Shown: one piece after another, positions 8,983 through 17,167 of the stretch
Numbering within the stretch: the first letter of the stretch is position 1
Layout of the letters: each line of letters opens with the position of its first letter
Source of the DNA: JBBDQZ01 sp040905705
GTDB taxonomy: Bacteria > Bacteroidota > Rhodothermia > Balneolales > Natronogracilivirgulaceae
Direction: 5' to 3'
Assembly (NCBI GenBank): GCA_040905705.1
Contig: JBBDQZ010000052.1
Location: 33,170 to 97,169, forward strand
DNA length: 64,000 nucleotides
Notes under the pieces: generated by a model
The model's input: the letters and a program-made list of their open reading frames with translations, nothing else
The model's database searches: none
What the model was told of the DNA's origin: nothing
Translations under genes and position numbers: made by a program

Positions 8983-11184
8983 TTACTTGATCAGCATCCA
9001 CTTGTGTGTTTTTACGAAGCCAGCGGCATGCATTCGGTAGATATAGATACCTGAGGCCAGACGGGTTCCGTCAAACGTGACATCATGGTAACCAGCCTCG
9101 CGGAACTCGTTGACCGGAGTGGCCACCAGTTGCCCGGTCACATTATAAACCTGAATAGTCACATGTGCAGGTTCCGGTACGGCATAGCGAATTTGGGTCC
9201 ACGGATTAAACGGGTTAGGATAGTTTTGATCGATGTCAAACTCTTTCGGGGGATCGGCGTGGTAGATACTGGTCGGCTTGACTACAGTCAATTGACCTGA
9301 GACATTATTTTCGCCATCCCAGAATCCATCCGAAATGCCGCCGTAGACATAATCAAATTCCATGAGCTGGAATCGACTTACATAGTAGTATACACCGGGG
9401 CTCAAACCGCTACCGATATCGGCCATATATTCGTGGCCTTCGTCCTCGAAGCCGCTGTTGAAACCGGCATTGATCCAGGTCCAGCCACTTTCAGACGGAC
9501 TCACGTTTTCAGTATGGTAACCGATCCATGCCTGAATGCTGTCAGAAGCAACGTCGGTATCTGTAAATCCATCGGCACGTACCTGAGCGTAGACCATAAA
9601 CGGTTCACTTTCGTGGGTCTCGTTAGTCGGTGATCCAATCAGGTTGGCAAACTGGATTTTTGCCGCCGACTGGAAATCATCCTCGAAAAACGGAATAAGT
9701 TGAGTGTCGTCATTATATTGCCCCATCGTACCACTGACGTTGAATATGGCGGGAGGGGCCATTGATCCGTTTCCCCACGGTGTATTGTTGCGGGCCAGAT
9801 GAACGTTAAAGGTGTCGGAATCGGACCTTATTACCTGTACGTTCGCGCCATTTTCGTTAGTAATAGCACCGGAAGGCCATTCGCTTTCTTCGGTTAACCG
9901 AACATTATGTAACTGCACGCGCATGCCCTGATATTCGGAGTCGGCATTCCAGTCATCGACGTTGATTGCCACCGGTTTTGGTATACCATTTCCGTTGCTG
10001 AGTACTTGCTGGAAGCCGCCTTCATTGTAGTTGATTTCCAGTGTGATCTGATTGTGGACTATGTCAAGGAAACCTTTCAAACGAACGCTGTCACCCGGGG
10101 CCACCACAGGCCCATTTGTTGCACCACCTTCTGTGACATTATTGATGTATATTCCGCCGGTTTCATCCTGGACAAAGTAGTTTGCTGCATCAAAACCGAA
10201 ATCGGTGGAGGTGACAATGCCTTTCAGTATAACCATTTGGCCTGTGCTCATAGCACGCACATCAGCAATATGGTCAACTTCGACACTCCCTTCGAAGGTG
10301 TACATTTCTTCAGCCATCGCACTGTTGACGGTATCGGTGCGTGCGATGGCCTTCAGTATGGTCGTGGATGAAAGAACAACAGGTTCGAAATATTTTTGAG
10401 AGGTTTCAGTAGGTTCGGTGTTGTCATCTGTAAAGTAGATAGTGGCATTCGGATCGGTGGATGACATATACACCGTAATATCCGATCCGGCGGAAAAGAC
10501 ATCACCTGCCGGAAAGAACACCGGAGGCATGACGATGAGATTGTCGGATTCAAACGTTATGGAAACATTGTCAATCTGAATGTGATCATGGGCATCCGTA
10601 GTGCTTTGGACCGAGAAGATCACTTGCACATCATCAACAGAAGCGTTATGACTAAAAGTATACTCCATCAATTGCCACTGGCCGGTATCCAGACGGGTAT
10701 AATCTGAATAACTGGAGTAATTACCGTCACGAAAAAACGCATTGCGAATATTTCCGGAGCCGCGTGCCTGAAAACTAACGGTGTATTCGGTATGGGCTTC
10801 GATACTGAGAGGTTGTGTAGTAAACCGAACATGACTGCTACTGGTATTAGTTAATTGTGTAGCCAAATCGCCGCTATGTATTGCAGCACTGTATGGTGCA
10901 ACATGGGAAGCGGGAATACTGGAGCGATCACCCAGCCATCCAAGCGGTTTGTCATCCACCCAGTGTTCAAAATTGCCGTTATGGACGATATTAATGGAGT
11001 GGTAATCTCCGGGGTCATCAGCACCTGAATGCGCGACAGGATCTTCTGATAGATCAACATCCGAAAAACTCTTAAAATGTGGAAGTATTGATATTCCCCG
11101 GGCATTGGAATTAGGCAAAAGCGCACCCGAAAATCCAAACCCGGTCAAAAAAATCAGCACATTGCATAACATTTTGCTGTTCAT
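8983..11184 (-). CDS. Secreted multidomain protein with C-terminal T9SS-type sorting domain
   Basis: A 733-residue secreted protein of unknown activity. It begins with a signal peptide (KMLCNVLIFLTGFGFSGA). Residues about 65-215 look like a carbohydrate-binding jelly roll (NGNFEHW... IQIDNVSITFE). About 218-300 resembles the chitobiase/hexosaminidase C-terminal beta domain (ATIYFTDDNTEPTETSQKY). About 303-510 resembles the OB-fold domain often found in exported nuclease-like proteins of this phylum (VILKGIVTSTDFG, NYFVQDETGGIYI), but no nuclease motif follows. Then comes a further beta-sandwich (about 515-645). The last ~85 residues are the sorting domain starting DIDQNYPNPFNPWTQIRYAV and ending with a basic strand (FVKTHKWMLIK). 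GGAGAG sits 5 bases before the start. It is monocistronic, with a bidirectional terminator downstream. Confidence 0.85.
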   Translation of the reverse strand: MNSKMLCNVLIFLTGFGFSGALLPNSNARGISILPHFKSFSDVDLSEDPVAHSGADDPGDYHSINIVHNGNFEHWVDDKPLGWLGDRSSIPASHVAPYSAAIHSGDLATQLTNTSSSHVRFTTQPLSIEAHTEYTVSFQARGSGNIRNAFFRDGNYSSYSDYTRLDTGQWQLMEYTFSHNASVDDVQVIFSVQSTTDAHDHIQIDNVSITFESDNLIVMPPVFFPAGDVFSAGSDITVYMSSTDPNATIYFTDDNTEPTETSQKYFEPVVLSSTTILKAIARTDTVNSAMAEEMYTFEGSVEVDHIADVRAMSTGQMVILKGIVTSTDFGFDAANYFVQDETGGIYINNVTEGGATNGPVVAPGDSVRLKGFLDIVHNQITLEINYNEGGFQQVLSNGNGIPKPVAINVDDWNADSEYQGMRVQLHNVRLTEESEWPSGAITNENGANVQVIRSDSDTFNVHLARNNTPWGNGSMAPPAIFNVSGTMGQYNDDTQLIPFFEDDFQSAAKIQFANLIGSPTNETHESEPFMVYAQVRADGFTDTDVASDSIQAWIGYHTENVSPSESGWTWINAGFNSGFEDEGHEYMADIGSGLSPGVYYYVSRFQLMEFDYVYGGISDGFWDGENNVSGQLTVVKPTSIYHADPPKEFDIDQNYPNPFNPWTQIRYAVPEPAHVTIQVYNVTGQLVATPVNEFREAGYHDVTFDGTRLASGIYIYRMHAAGFVKTHKWMLIK

Positions 11185-11491
11185 AAGTCTCTCCGATTAG
11201 TTTTTATTTGGTGCATAGCAAAGCCACAACGAGGATTATTCCTGTTCCTCCCGGCCCCTGAAATGCACGTAGTTTATTTATTGTGAATAGTTCAATACGG
11301 TGTATGGGGTAATTAAGAGTTAAGTGTTCTCTTAGCCCTACAACCCTGTAAACACAGCCACGCCCCGCATTGTAGAATAATGTAGTGAAAAATTTTCAAG
11401 GCATGCAATTTCCCCAAGAAAAATAAGGGTCTATGTTGTGCTCTATTTTAAAATAGAAGGAAATTCGGATTCCTGAAAATTCAGGAATGGC
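11185..11491. other. Intergenic stretch upstream of the secreted-protein gene
   Basis: About 300 bases with no convincing gene. It holds a perfect 16-bp palindrome TCTATTTTAAAATAGA (11442-11457) and the terminator-like hairpin described separately. The promoter of the secreted-protein gene should lie near 11200-11300, but I cannot pick out clear boxes. Confidence 0.5.
11469..11488 (-). terminator. Hairpin just after the aminopeptidase stop codon
   Basis: ATTCCTGAA and TTCAGGAAT form a 9-bp inverted repeat separated by two bases, 4 bases past the stop codon of the M29 gene on the minus strand. Only a weak T-rich tail follows, so termination is plausible rather than certain. Confidence 0.45.
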
Positions 11492-12610
11492 TCATGGATT
11501 ATTAAGCAGATTTTGTGGATTTAATACTTGTAAGTCTTCCGGCAAATAATAACGTCCTTTCCGGACGCACTCCCCGTCGATATACACATCCGCCCCTATG
11601 CAGACCAGATCCCAATGAATGCCGCTTTTGTTTCCGTTTGGTGCATCTTCATAATCATTGCCCAGGGTCAAGTGATTTGAGCCATAAATTTTTTCATCGA
11701 ATAAAATGTCATACATCGGTTTTTCAATGACCGGATTGGTTCCGAAACTGAATTCTCCGAATCGTCGGGCTCCTTCGTCGGTATTCAGTATCGCTTCCAG
11801 CGCATCCCGATCGGAAGCATCAAATTCCTGTACAACACCGTTTTTTACCTTCAGCGATACAAAATCGAATGGTTTGCCCTGATACACACTTGGTGCATAA
11901 CGAATGGAACCGTTAACTGAATCGATCAGTGGAGAAGAGAACAGTTCACCGTCAGGAATGTTTTTGGTACCGTGACAATTGACCCAGTTCTGTCCATCTA
12001 CATGAAGACGAATGTCCGTACCTTCGCCTTTAAGACGAATCTCGCTGGCATTACGGAGTCGATTTTCCAGAGGTTGCATCGCTTCCTTTAATTTTCCATA
12101 ATCCAGCAGGCAAGCTTGATAATAAAAATCGGTGAAAGTGGACGTGGCCATTCGGGCGTTCATGGCAAAAGCTGCCGATGGATATCTCAAAACACACCAT
12201 TTGGTATTCTTTACCCGTTCATCAAAATGGACCGGCTTCAGATAATGTTGTTGGAACGACCTGTTAGCTTCCGCACTCACCTGAGAAGTTTCGTAAATAT
12301 TTTCCGATGCCCGAATGCCCACATAGGCATCCATCTTTTTCATCAGAGGCAGTCCGGCCGTAGCAGCCTGATCCTTCCAATAGTCCTGGTCACCCGATTC
12401 CAGCAAAAGACGCTGAATTTCCGGATCGGCAATATCGAGAAATGGCAATGCATTTCGTTCCCTCACCGCGTTCACGAGGGCACGAGCAAGGCCGATGCCA
12501 TTAAAACCGATAAGATTGATCATGATACGTTCGCCTTCCTTCAAAGAGACACTGTGATTTAATATGGATTCGGCGAGTTGTTGATCTCTGGAGTCGTACA
12601 TATATCTCAA
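11492..12610 (-). CDS. Aminopeptidase, M29 family (AmpS/thermophilic aminopeptidase type)
   Basis: Cytoplasmic dimetal aminopeptidase that removes N-terminal residues from peptides. The 372 residues match the family length. The metal-binding set of M29 is recognisable near the C-terminus: Glu in NIPDGELF, Glu in FGEFSFG, His in GSNHLTLG, and His-Asp in GIHWDLV. The N-terminus is typical (LAESILNHSVSLKEGERIMI). There is no signal peptide. The gene lies 10 bases downstream of the ABC ATPase stop codon on the same strand, so the two are probably one transcript, although a functional link is not obvious. Confidence 0.92.
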   Translation of the reverse strand: MRYMYDSRDQQLAESILNHSVSLKEGERIMINLIGFNGIGLARALVNAVRERNALPFLDIADPEIQRLLLESGDQDYWKDQAATAGLPLMKKMDAYVGIRASENIYETSQVSAEANRSFQQHYLKPVHFDERVKNTKWCVLRYPSAAFAMNARMATSTFTDFYYQACLLDYGKLKEAMQPLENRLRNASEIRLKGEGTDIRLHVDGQNWVNCHGTKNIPDGELFSSPLIDSVNGSIRYAPSVYQGKPFDFVSLKVKNGVVQEFDASDRDALEAILNTDEGARRFGEFSFGTNPVIEKPMYDILFDEKIYGSNHLTLGNDYEDAPNGNKSGIHWDLVCIGADVYIDGECVRKGRYYLPEDLQVLNPQNLLNNP

Positions 12611-12620
12611 AGTTTACAGG

Positions 12621-13412
12621 TTAATTGAATGGTTGAGGATTGGAGAGTTGCATGATTTCATCACATAAAACAAGATCTTCATCCCTGTTGGATGCGAGAA
12701 AGACCATACCGCCACCTGACCGGTGTTGTGTTACTATTTCGGAAACCAGTGTGAGCCCGGCGGCATCCAGATTTGTTCCGGGTTCGTCCAGCATCAGAAT
12801 CGGTGGACGAGTCACCAGTGCACCAGCGAGTTTTACACGTTGCTGCTGGCCTGATGACAATGTTCCGAATTCATGTTCAGCGAGTCCGGAAAGCCCGAAA
12901 TTTTCTAACAGGCTTGACATGACCGGAAGTTGTGTCATGTATTGGAAATTCGATTGAGATCCTGTGTTTGTTCCCGGTTTTGATTCCGTTTTATTCGGAT
13001 GGTCTGAAGGGCTCTCATGTTGCAACCGGCTGCTGTCGTTTGCACTATTTTCAATCGTTGAAACAACGCTTATATTGGAATACGTTAATGTCCGCTTGGG
13101 ACGCATTTGTTTGATCAGTGACAGGTTCTCTGTCACAGTAAGTTCGCTATATAATTGAATATACGGTGCTGCAAAACCTATCTGATACCGGATCATCCGG
13201 ATATCGAGATTCTCTTTGTTCCATTGCCAGGTCACGGTACCGTCACTCGGACGCAACAGGCCGGACAAACACTTCAACAATGTCGATTTTCCGCTTCCGT
13301 TAACACCTCGTATGCCTATGCAAACCGCTCCTTCAAAACGGAAATTCATATTTTTAAATACTTCCGTTTTTCCAAAAAATTTACCAAGATGCTCACACTG
13401 AATTCGAAACAT
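12621..13412 (-). CDS. Orphan ABC ATPase with a low-complexity insertion
   Basis: Single ABC nucleotide-binding domain, closest in style to the CcmA/haem-exporter type ATPases. I start it at 13412 (MFRIQCEHLGKFF), since the upstream in-frame part is uncharacteristic. Walker A is GVNGSGKST, the Q-loop lies near IGFAAPYIQLY, the signature is LSSGQQQRVKLAGAL, and Walker B is LMLDEPGTNLD. Between Q-loop and signature sits an extra ~60 residues rich in Ser, Asn, Lys and Pro (from RPKRTLTYS to QSNFQYMT), where the family normally has only a few. There is no permease or ccmB next to it. The downstream partner is the M29 aminopeptidase. Confidence 0.85.
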   Translation of the reverse strand: MFRIQCEHLGKFFGKTEVFKNMNFRFEGAVCIGIRGVNGSGKSTLLKCLSGLLRPSDGTVTWQWNKENLDIRMIRYQIGFAAPYIQLYSELTVTENLSLIKQMRPKRTLTYSNISVVSTIENSANDSSRLQHESPSDHPNKTESKPGTNTGSQSNFQYMTQLPVMSSLLENFGLSGLAEHEFGTLSSGQQQRVKLAGALVTRPPILMLDEPGTNLDAAGLTLVSEIVTQHRSGGGMVFLASNRDEDLVLCDEIMQLSNPQPFN

Positions 13413-13508
13413 AACAGGTAAAGTAAGGAGAGTGGCGAAAATGACCAACGAATTCGTTTGTAAACTCTGAATGGCACCAATATATTTCCTAATAAATTTA
13501 AAACTACC

Positions 13509-15014
13509 ATGGATCGACTAATCCGTACAGTTAAAGATCATTATCTTCACAAACTGGATGATCAAACCGGGTTTTTTACTCCGGAAATGTTATCCGATTT
13601 CGGATTTCCCGATTTTCTGGTGAATGGTATCAGGCTGGAATTGATGCAAAAACTGCAGGATTCCGTCAGACCACCCGTGTGCGACTGGGCTGATATGCAG
13701 GCCGGGCCTGTCCGTCAGGCCTGGGAACAATTTCTTCAGGCGATTCATGAAGAGATCAGGCTTCCGGCGAATTCTGCAGATTCTGTACTTGAGTCGGTAC
13801 TCGGGGATATTATGGAACTGATGATTACTCCGAGAGCATTTATTCCGGAATATCTTTTTGGATCCGAAAATGTACTGGACTTGCCCACTATCCGAAAGCG
13901 ATGCGAGTGGATTGTCATATATACGTATTTCGGAACAGCAATTCCACGTTTCATGGAGAAGAGGGGGCGCAACGAACTTACAAAAGAACAGGCTGTTCGC
14001 ATCATCGAACGTTTGGATGAGCTGGTCACAGCTCATTATACATCACTCAACTGGGCTCAATTGTTTGATCCATGGTTTAGTTTGTTGGGAGAATCGATAG
14101 AGCCGAATCTGCTGGGTAAGTTTTTCCGCGATAAGGGTAAACCAGGAGTAGCCAAACTGATTGACGCCGAGCCGAAGGCCATCACTCGTACACGGCTTAT
14201 TGAAATTTTGTCTATGCCGCAACTGGAGGATGATGCTGAAGGCCTGGATGAAGTGGATGAACAATTTCTGGCGGATTTATCTGTGAAATCACCAGGCGAT
14301 TCCGGTATGGATGTAGTGTCTGATAATATTTCAAGGAGAGGATATTCCAATGGCAGTGATGAGCCAGGGCATCAAGAGCAAGATGATATTGAAAATAAAA
14401 CGGCTGAATCGAAGATGTTCGGAAGTGGAGATGCGTCTGGTGAGTCGGCAGACCAGGAGGAATCGGATGAAGGGAGGAAAAAACCGGAAGAAACAAATAA
14501 AGACAGAATTGATCAGGAAAATCTACTGGCCAGGTTTCAAAGCAGCGATGATGAGGAAGAGCAACCATTGTATTCCCGACTGAAAACCGATTCTGCTGAA
14601 GAGGATAATCAACCCCTCTATTCACAGCTTAAAAAATATGATGATGAATCGTCGGAAGATGAACCGATCTGGCGTCGATTCACGGATTATCAGTCACAGG
14701 AAGAAAACGAGCCAATTGAGGAAAATTCCAGGAAGCTTCAAGATTCCGGATCAAAAGGAGACCAACCCGATATTTCAGATATCAGATCCCATGTCAAAGA
14801 CATGGAAGAGGAATTTATTCAAGAGCTGTTTGGTGGTGACGAGAATGTCTTTATTGAAGCTTTGGAACAGATTGCAAAACATGATAGTTGGAAACAAGCC
14901 GGAACATTCATAAGCCGGGAGATTTTTGATCGAAATATGGTTGATATCTATTCCGATACGGCCATCTATTTCACCGACCGCATGCAAACCTATTTTCTGG
15001 ACCGTAAAGACTGA
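13509..15014 (+). CDS. Acidic protein of unknown function with short repeated motifs
   Basis: I do not recognise the family. The 501 residues divide into a mainly helical N-terminal part (1-235, with FFTPEMLSDFGFPDFLVNG near the start), a long acidic and probably disordered segment (about 236-425), and a helical C-terminal part (430-501: VKDMEEEFIQELFGGDENVF and on). Within the acidic segment a short motif recurs: LLARF (339-343), EQPLYSRLK (351-359), QPLYSQLK (368-375) and EPIWRRF (385-391), spaced by acidic runs. This looks like an array of short binding motifs for a partner protein. No signal peptide, no membrane span. It is transcribed divergently from the ABC ATPase and converges with murB. 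Confidence 0.8.
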   Translation: MDRLIRTVKDHYLHKLDDQTGFFTPEMLSDFGFPDFLVNGIRLELMQKLQDSVRPPVCDWADMQAGPVRQAWEQFLQAIHEEIRLPANSADSVLESVLGDIMELMITPRAFIPEYLFGSENVLDLPTIRKRCEWIVIYTYFGTAIPRFMEKRGRNELTKEQAVRIIERLDELVTAHYTSLNWAQLFDPWFSLLGESIEPNLLGKFFRDKGKPGVAKLIDAEPKAITRTRLIEILSMPQLEDDAEGLDEVDEQFLADLSVKSPGDSGMDVVSDNISRRGYSNGSDEPGHQEQDDIENKTAESKMFGSGDASGESADQEESDEGRKKPEETNKDRIDQENLLARFQSSDDEEEQPLYSRLKTDSAEEDNQPLYSQLKKYDDESSEDEPIWRRFTDYQSQEENEPIEENSRKLQDSGSKGDQPDISDIRSHVKDMEEEFIQELFGGDENVFIEALEQIAKHDSWKQAGTFISREIFDRNMVDIYSDTAIYFTDRMQTYFLDRKD

Positions 15015-15098
15015 ACTGGAATTTCCGGAAAACAGATAAGCGCTGGCGTGCTGAAATCTAACACTAAAGAGGTTTGTAAAAATACCTGAGAATCGCCA

Positions 15099-16211
15099 CT
15101 AGAGATTTGACACAATATGAACTTCCGGTTCGAGGGAAATTTCGAAATGATCGAGGACTTCTTCCTGGATGGTGCGGGCGAGCTTTAATAATTGCGTTCC
15201 TGTAGCTGCACCGTGGTTGACCAGAATTAATGCATGTTTCTCGTGTACACCGGTATCACCTTCTCTCATTCCTTTGAAACCGCACTGTTCGATCAGCCAT
15301 GCGGCAGGAACCTTGACGCGTCCTCTGCCGTCGCTCTCAGCGACGGGTTGCTCACTTGTGGTATTCCCACTTTCAAAGCTATGAGGGCCAGAAGAATCGA
15401 GAAAATAACCCGGCATTTGAGGATGTTTCATCTTCAATATTTCGTACGTTGTTCCTGAAAGTACCGGATTTTTAAAGAAACTCCCCGCGTTACCGGTTAT
15501 CAGTGGATCCGGAAGTTTTGATTTGCGAATGCGGCGTACAGCTCTGCTCACATCCCGAATGGTAGGGTTTTTGATGCCTTCCGATTTCAGCACCTTTTTC
15601 AGATTGCCATACTCCACATTAATGGCCGGTTTTTTCCCCAGTTTAAGTGTGACATAGGTGATCAAATACTTCCCTTTGAGTGAACTTTTAAAGATACTGT
15701 CTCGATAACCGAACTTACACATGCTCCTGTCGAACGATTCCGTCTTCCCTGTCTTCAGATGAATGGCATCAAGTGAAACAAAAAGTTTCTCAAGCTCAAC
15801 ACCATACGCCCCGATATTCTGTATTGGTGCGGCACCGGTTAATCCGGGAATCATTGAAAGATTTTCAAGACCACCCCAGCCATGGTTAAGAGTGTGTTTA
15901 ACCAGTTCATCCCAAACGACTCCTGCACCGACCCGGATTATGACATATTGAGTATTCTCAGCGACCACGGTAATACCTGGAATGTTATTTTTTATAATAA
16001 GTCCGGGAAAGTCGTCCACGAAAAGGACATTGCTGCCACCACCCAGTACATAATGAGGATGCCGGTTAAAAGGGCTGGATGCCATTATGCTTGTCAGATC
16101 ATCAGGATGAGAAATTTCGGCCAGGTATTCAGCGGTGGCATCAATCTGAAAGGTGTTAAACGGCTTCAGGGAAACCTGTTTTTGAAGGGTTGATTTCAAT
16201 GTGGAGTTCAA
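15099..16211 (-). CDS. murB: UDP-N-acetylenolpyruvoylglucosamine reductase MurB
   Basis: FAD- and NADPH-dependent enzyme that reduces UDP-GlcNAc-enolpyruvate to UDP-MurNAc in peptidoglycan precursor synthesis in the cytoplasm. The FAD-binding part has NTFQIDATAEYLAEI, YVLGGGSNVLF and the conserved GLENLSMIPGLTGAAPIQNIG. The substrate domain has FGYRDSIFK and the catalytic Ser in GNAGSFFKNP. The Tyr loop with FGYRDS marks it as the type I (E. coli-like) form, and 370 residues is slightly long because of a Ser/Glu-rich stretch near PHSFESGNTTSEQPVAESDG. The gene is alone, divergent from tonB and converging with the unknown acidic protein. Confidence 0.96.
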   Translation of the reverse strand: MNSTLKSTLQKQVSLKPFNTFQIDATAEYLAEISHPDDLTSIMASSPFNRHPHYVLGGGSNVLFVDDFPGLIIKNNIPGITVVAENTQYVIIRVGAGVVWDELVKHTLNHGWGGLENLSMIPGLTGAAPIQNIGAYGVELEKLFVSLDAIHLKTGKTESFDRSMCKFGYRDSIFKSSLKGKYLITYVTLKLGKKPAINVEYGNLKKVLKSEGIKNPTIRDVSRAVRRIRKSKLPDPLITGNAGSFFKNPVLSGTTYEILKMKHPQMPGYFLDSSGPHSFESGNTTSEQPVAESDGRGRVKVPAAWLIEQCGFKGMREGDTGVHEKHALILVNHGAATGTQLLKLARTIQEEVLDHFEISLEPEVHIVSNL

Positions 16212-16391
16212 GCAGAAAAGCAGGGATTTATGGAAGTGAAATATGTTGATAAAAGGTAATCATTACAATAACTAAAAGCCGTATTAAACGTGTAAAAATA
16301 GTAAGGGTAGTTGATTTAAAAATGAGCTTTTATTGTGTATGGCGCTAAAAAAAGCGAAATGAATAGGCAATTTTTAAAATAGGGGGGAGCC

Positions 16392-17051
16392 ATGAGTTTA
16401 CTTAAAATAAAAAAAACCGGAAACGAATTGCGGGATTATTATTTCATAAATCTTGAAGCTGGTCTTATCATCACTCTTATTTTTTTTAATCTTTTGTTCC
16501 GGTTTAATATAGAATTGCAGTCGGAATTCAATATCACACAGGTAGAACAGGAAACAATAAAAATGGAAGAAGTTCTCCGCACGGAACAGATTCACCGTCC
16601 ACCACCCCCTCCGCGTCGGCCGGCACCACGTGTTGTTCCATCTGACGAGTTAGTGGAAGATATATTTTTCGATTTATATTCACCACTTTCGCTGAATTCA
16701 CCACCTTCTTTACCTCCCGATGACAGCGATCCTGATTTTGACGAGCATGAAATTTTCACCATCGTTGAAGAGATGCCTAATCTGAATGGAGGAATGTCAT
16801 CTATATATGAATATCTGAAATATCCGGAAATTGCGCGTTTGGCAGGCATAGAAGGTCGGGTAATTGTTCAGTTTGTTATAGATGAGCAGGGAAATGTAGT
16901 TGATCCGGTGGTTGTTCGGGGGATCGGAGGAGGGTGTGATGAAGCCGCTTTGGCAGCCGTAAGAAGATTAACCTTTACACCCGGCCGTCAACGGGGACGA
17001 GCGGTGAAAGTGCGCTACTCTTTACCCATTGTATTTCGGCTCACAAAATAA
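16392..17051 (+). CDS. TonB-family energy transducer (copy 1)
   Basis: Inner-membrane-anchored protein that passes proton-motive energy to outer-membrane receptors. Residues about 17-38 are one transmembrane helix (FINLEAGLIITLIFFNLLF). A proline-rich periplasmic linker follows (HRPPPPPRRPAPR and SPPSLPPDD), then a TonB C-terminal domain with YPEIARLAGIEGRVIVQFVI and RYSLPIVFRL. The last ~95 residues are almost the same as in a second copy at 34.9 kb, including GIGGGCDEAA and FTPGRQRGR. A strong GGGGGAG site lies just before the start. No exbB/exbD is adjacent, so it must share or find a motor elsewhere. It ends at a perfect terminator shared with pckG. Confidence 0.9.
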   Translation: MSLLKIKKTGNELRDYYFINLEAGLIITLIFFNLLFRFNIELQSEFNITQVEQETIKMEEVLRTEQIHRPPPPPRRPAPRVVPSDELVEDIFFDLYSPLSLNSPPSLPPDDSDPDFDEHEIFTIVEEMPNLNGGMSSIYEYLKYPEIARLAGIEGRVIVQFVIDEQGNVVDPVVVRGIGGGCDEAALAAVRRLTFTPGRQRGRAVKVRYSLPIVFRLTK

Positions 17052-17097
17052 CAGACTGTCTTTTACGCACAATGTTCGAACAAGTTGTGCAGGAATA

Positions 17098-17141
17098 AAA
17101 GCAAAAAAGGCAGCGAATGATTTTGCTGCCTTTTTTGCTTT
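17098..17141. terminator. Strong bidirectional terminator between tonB and pckG
   Basis: A perfect 17-bp stem (AAAGCAAAAAAGGCAGC with GCTGCCTTTTTTGCTTT) and a 10-base loop, with its own A and T tracts, sits between two convergent genes. A second, smaller hairpin (GCACAA at 17067-17072 with TTGTGC at 17085-17090) precedes it on the tonB side. Confidence 0.97.
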
Positions 17142-17167
17142 GAGGAATGAGCCGGGGAGGCGGAATA

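Noticed and set aside
12621..13412. Naming the ATPase ccmA
   Set aside because: Similarity in style only; no ccmB/ccmC nearby and a large insertion is present.
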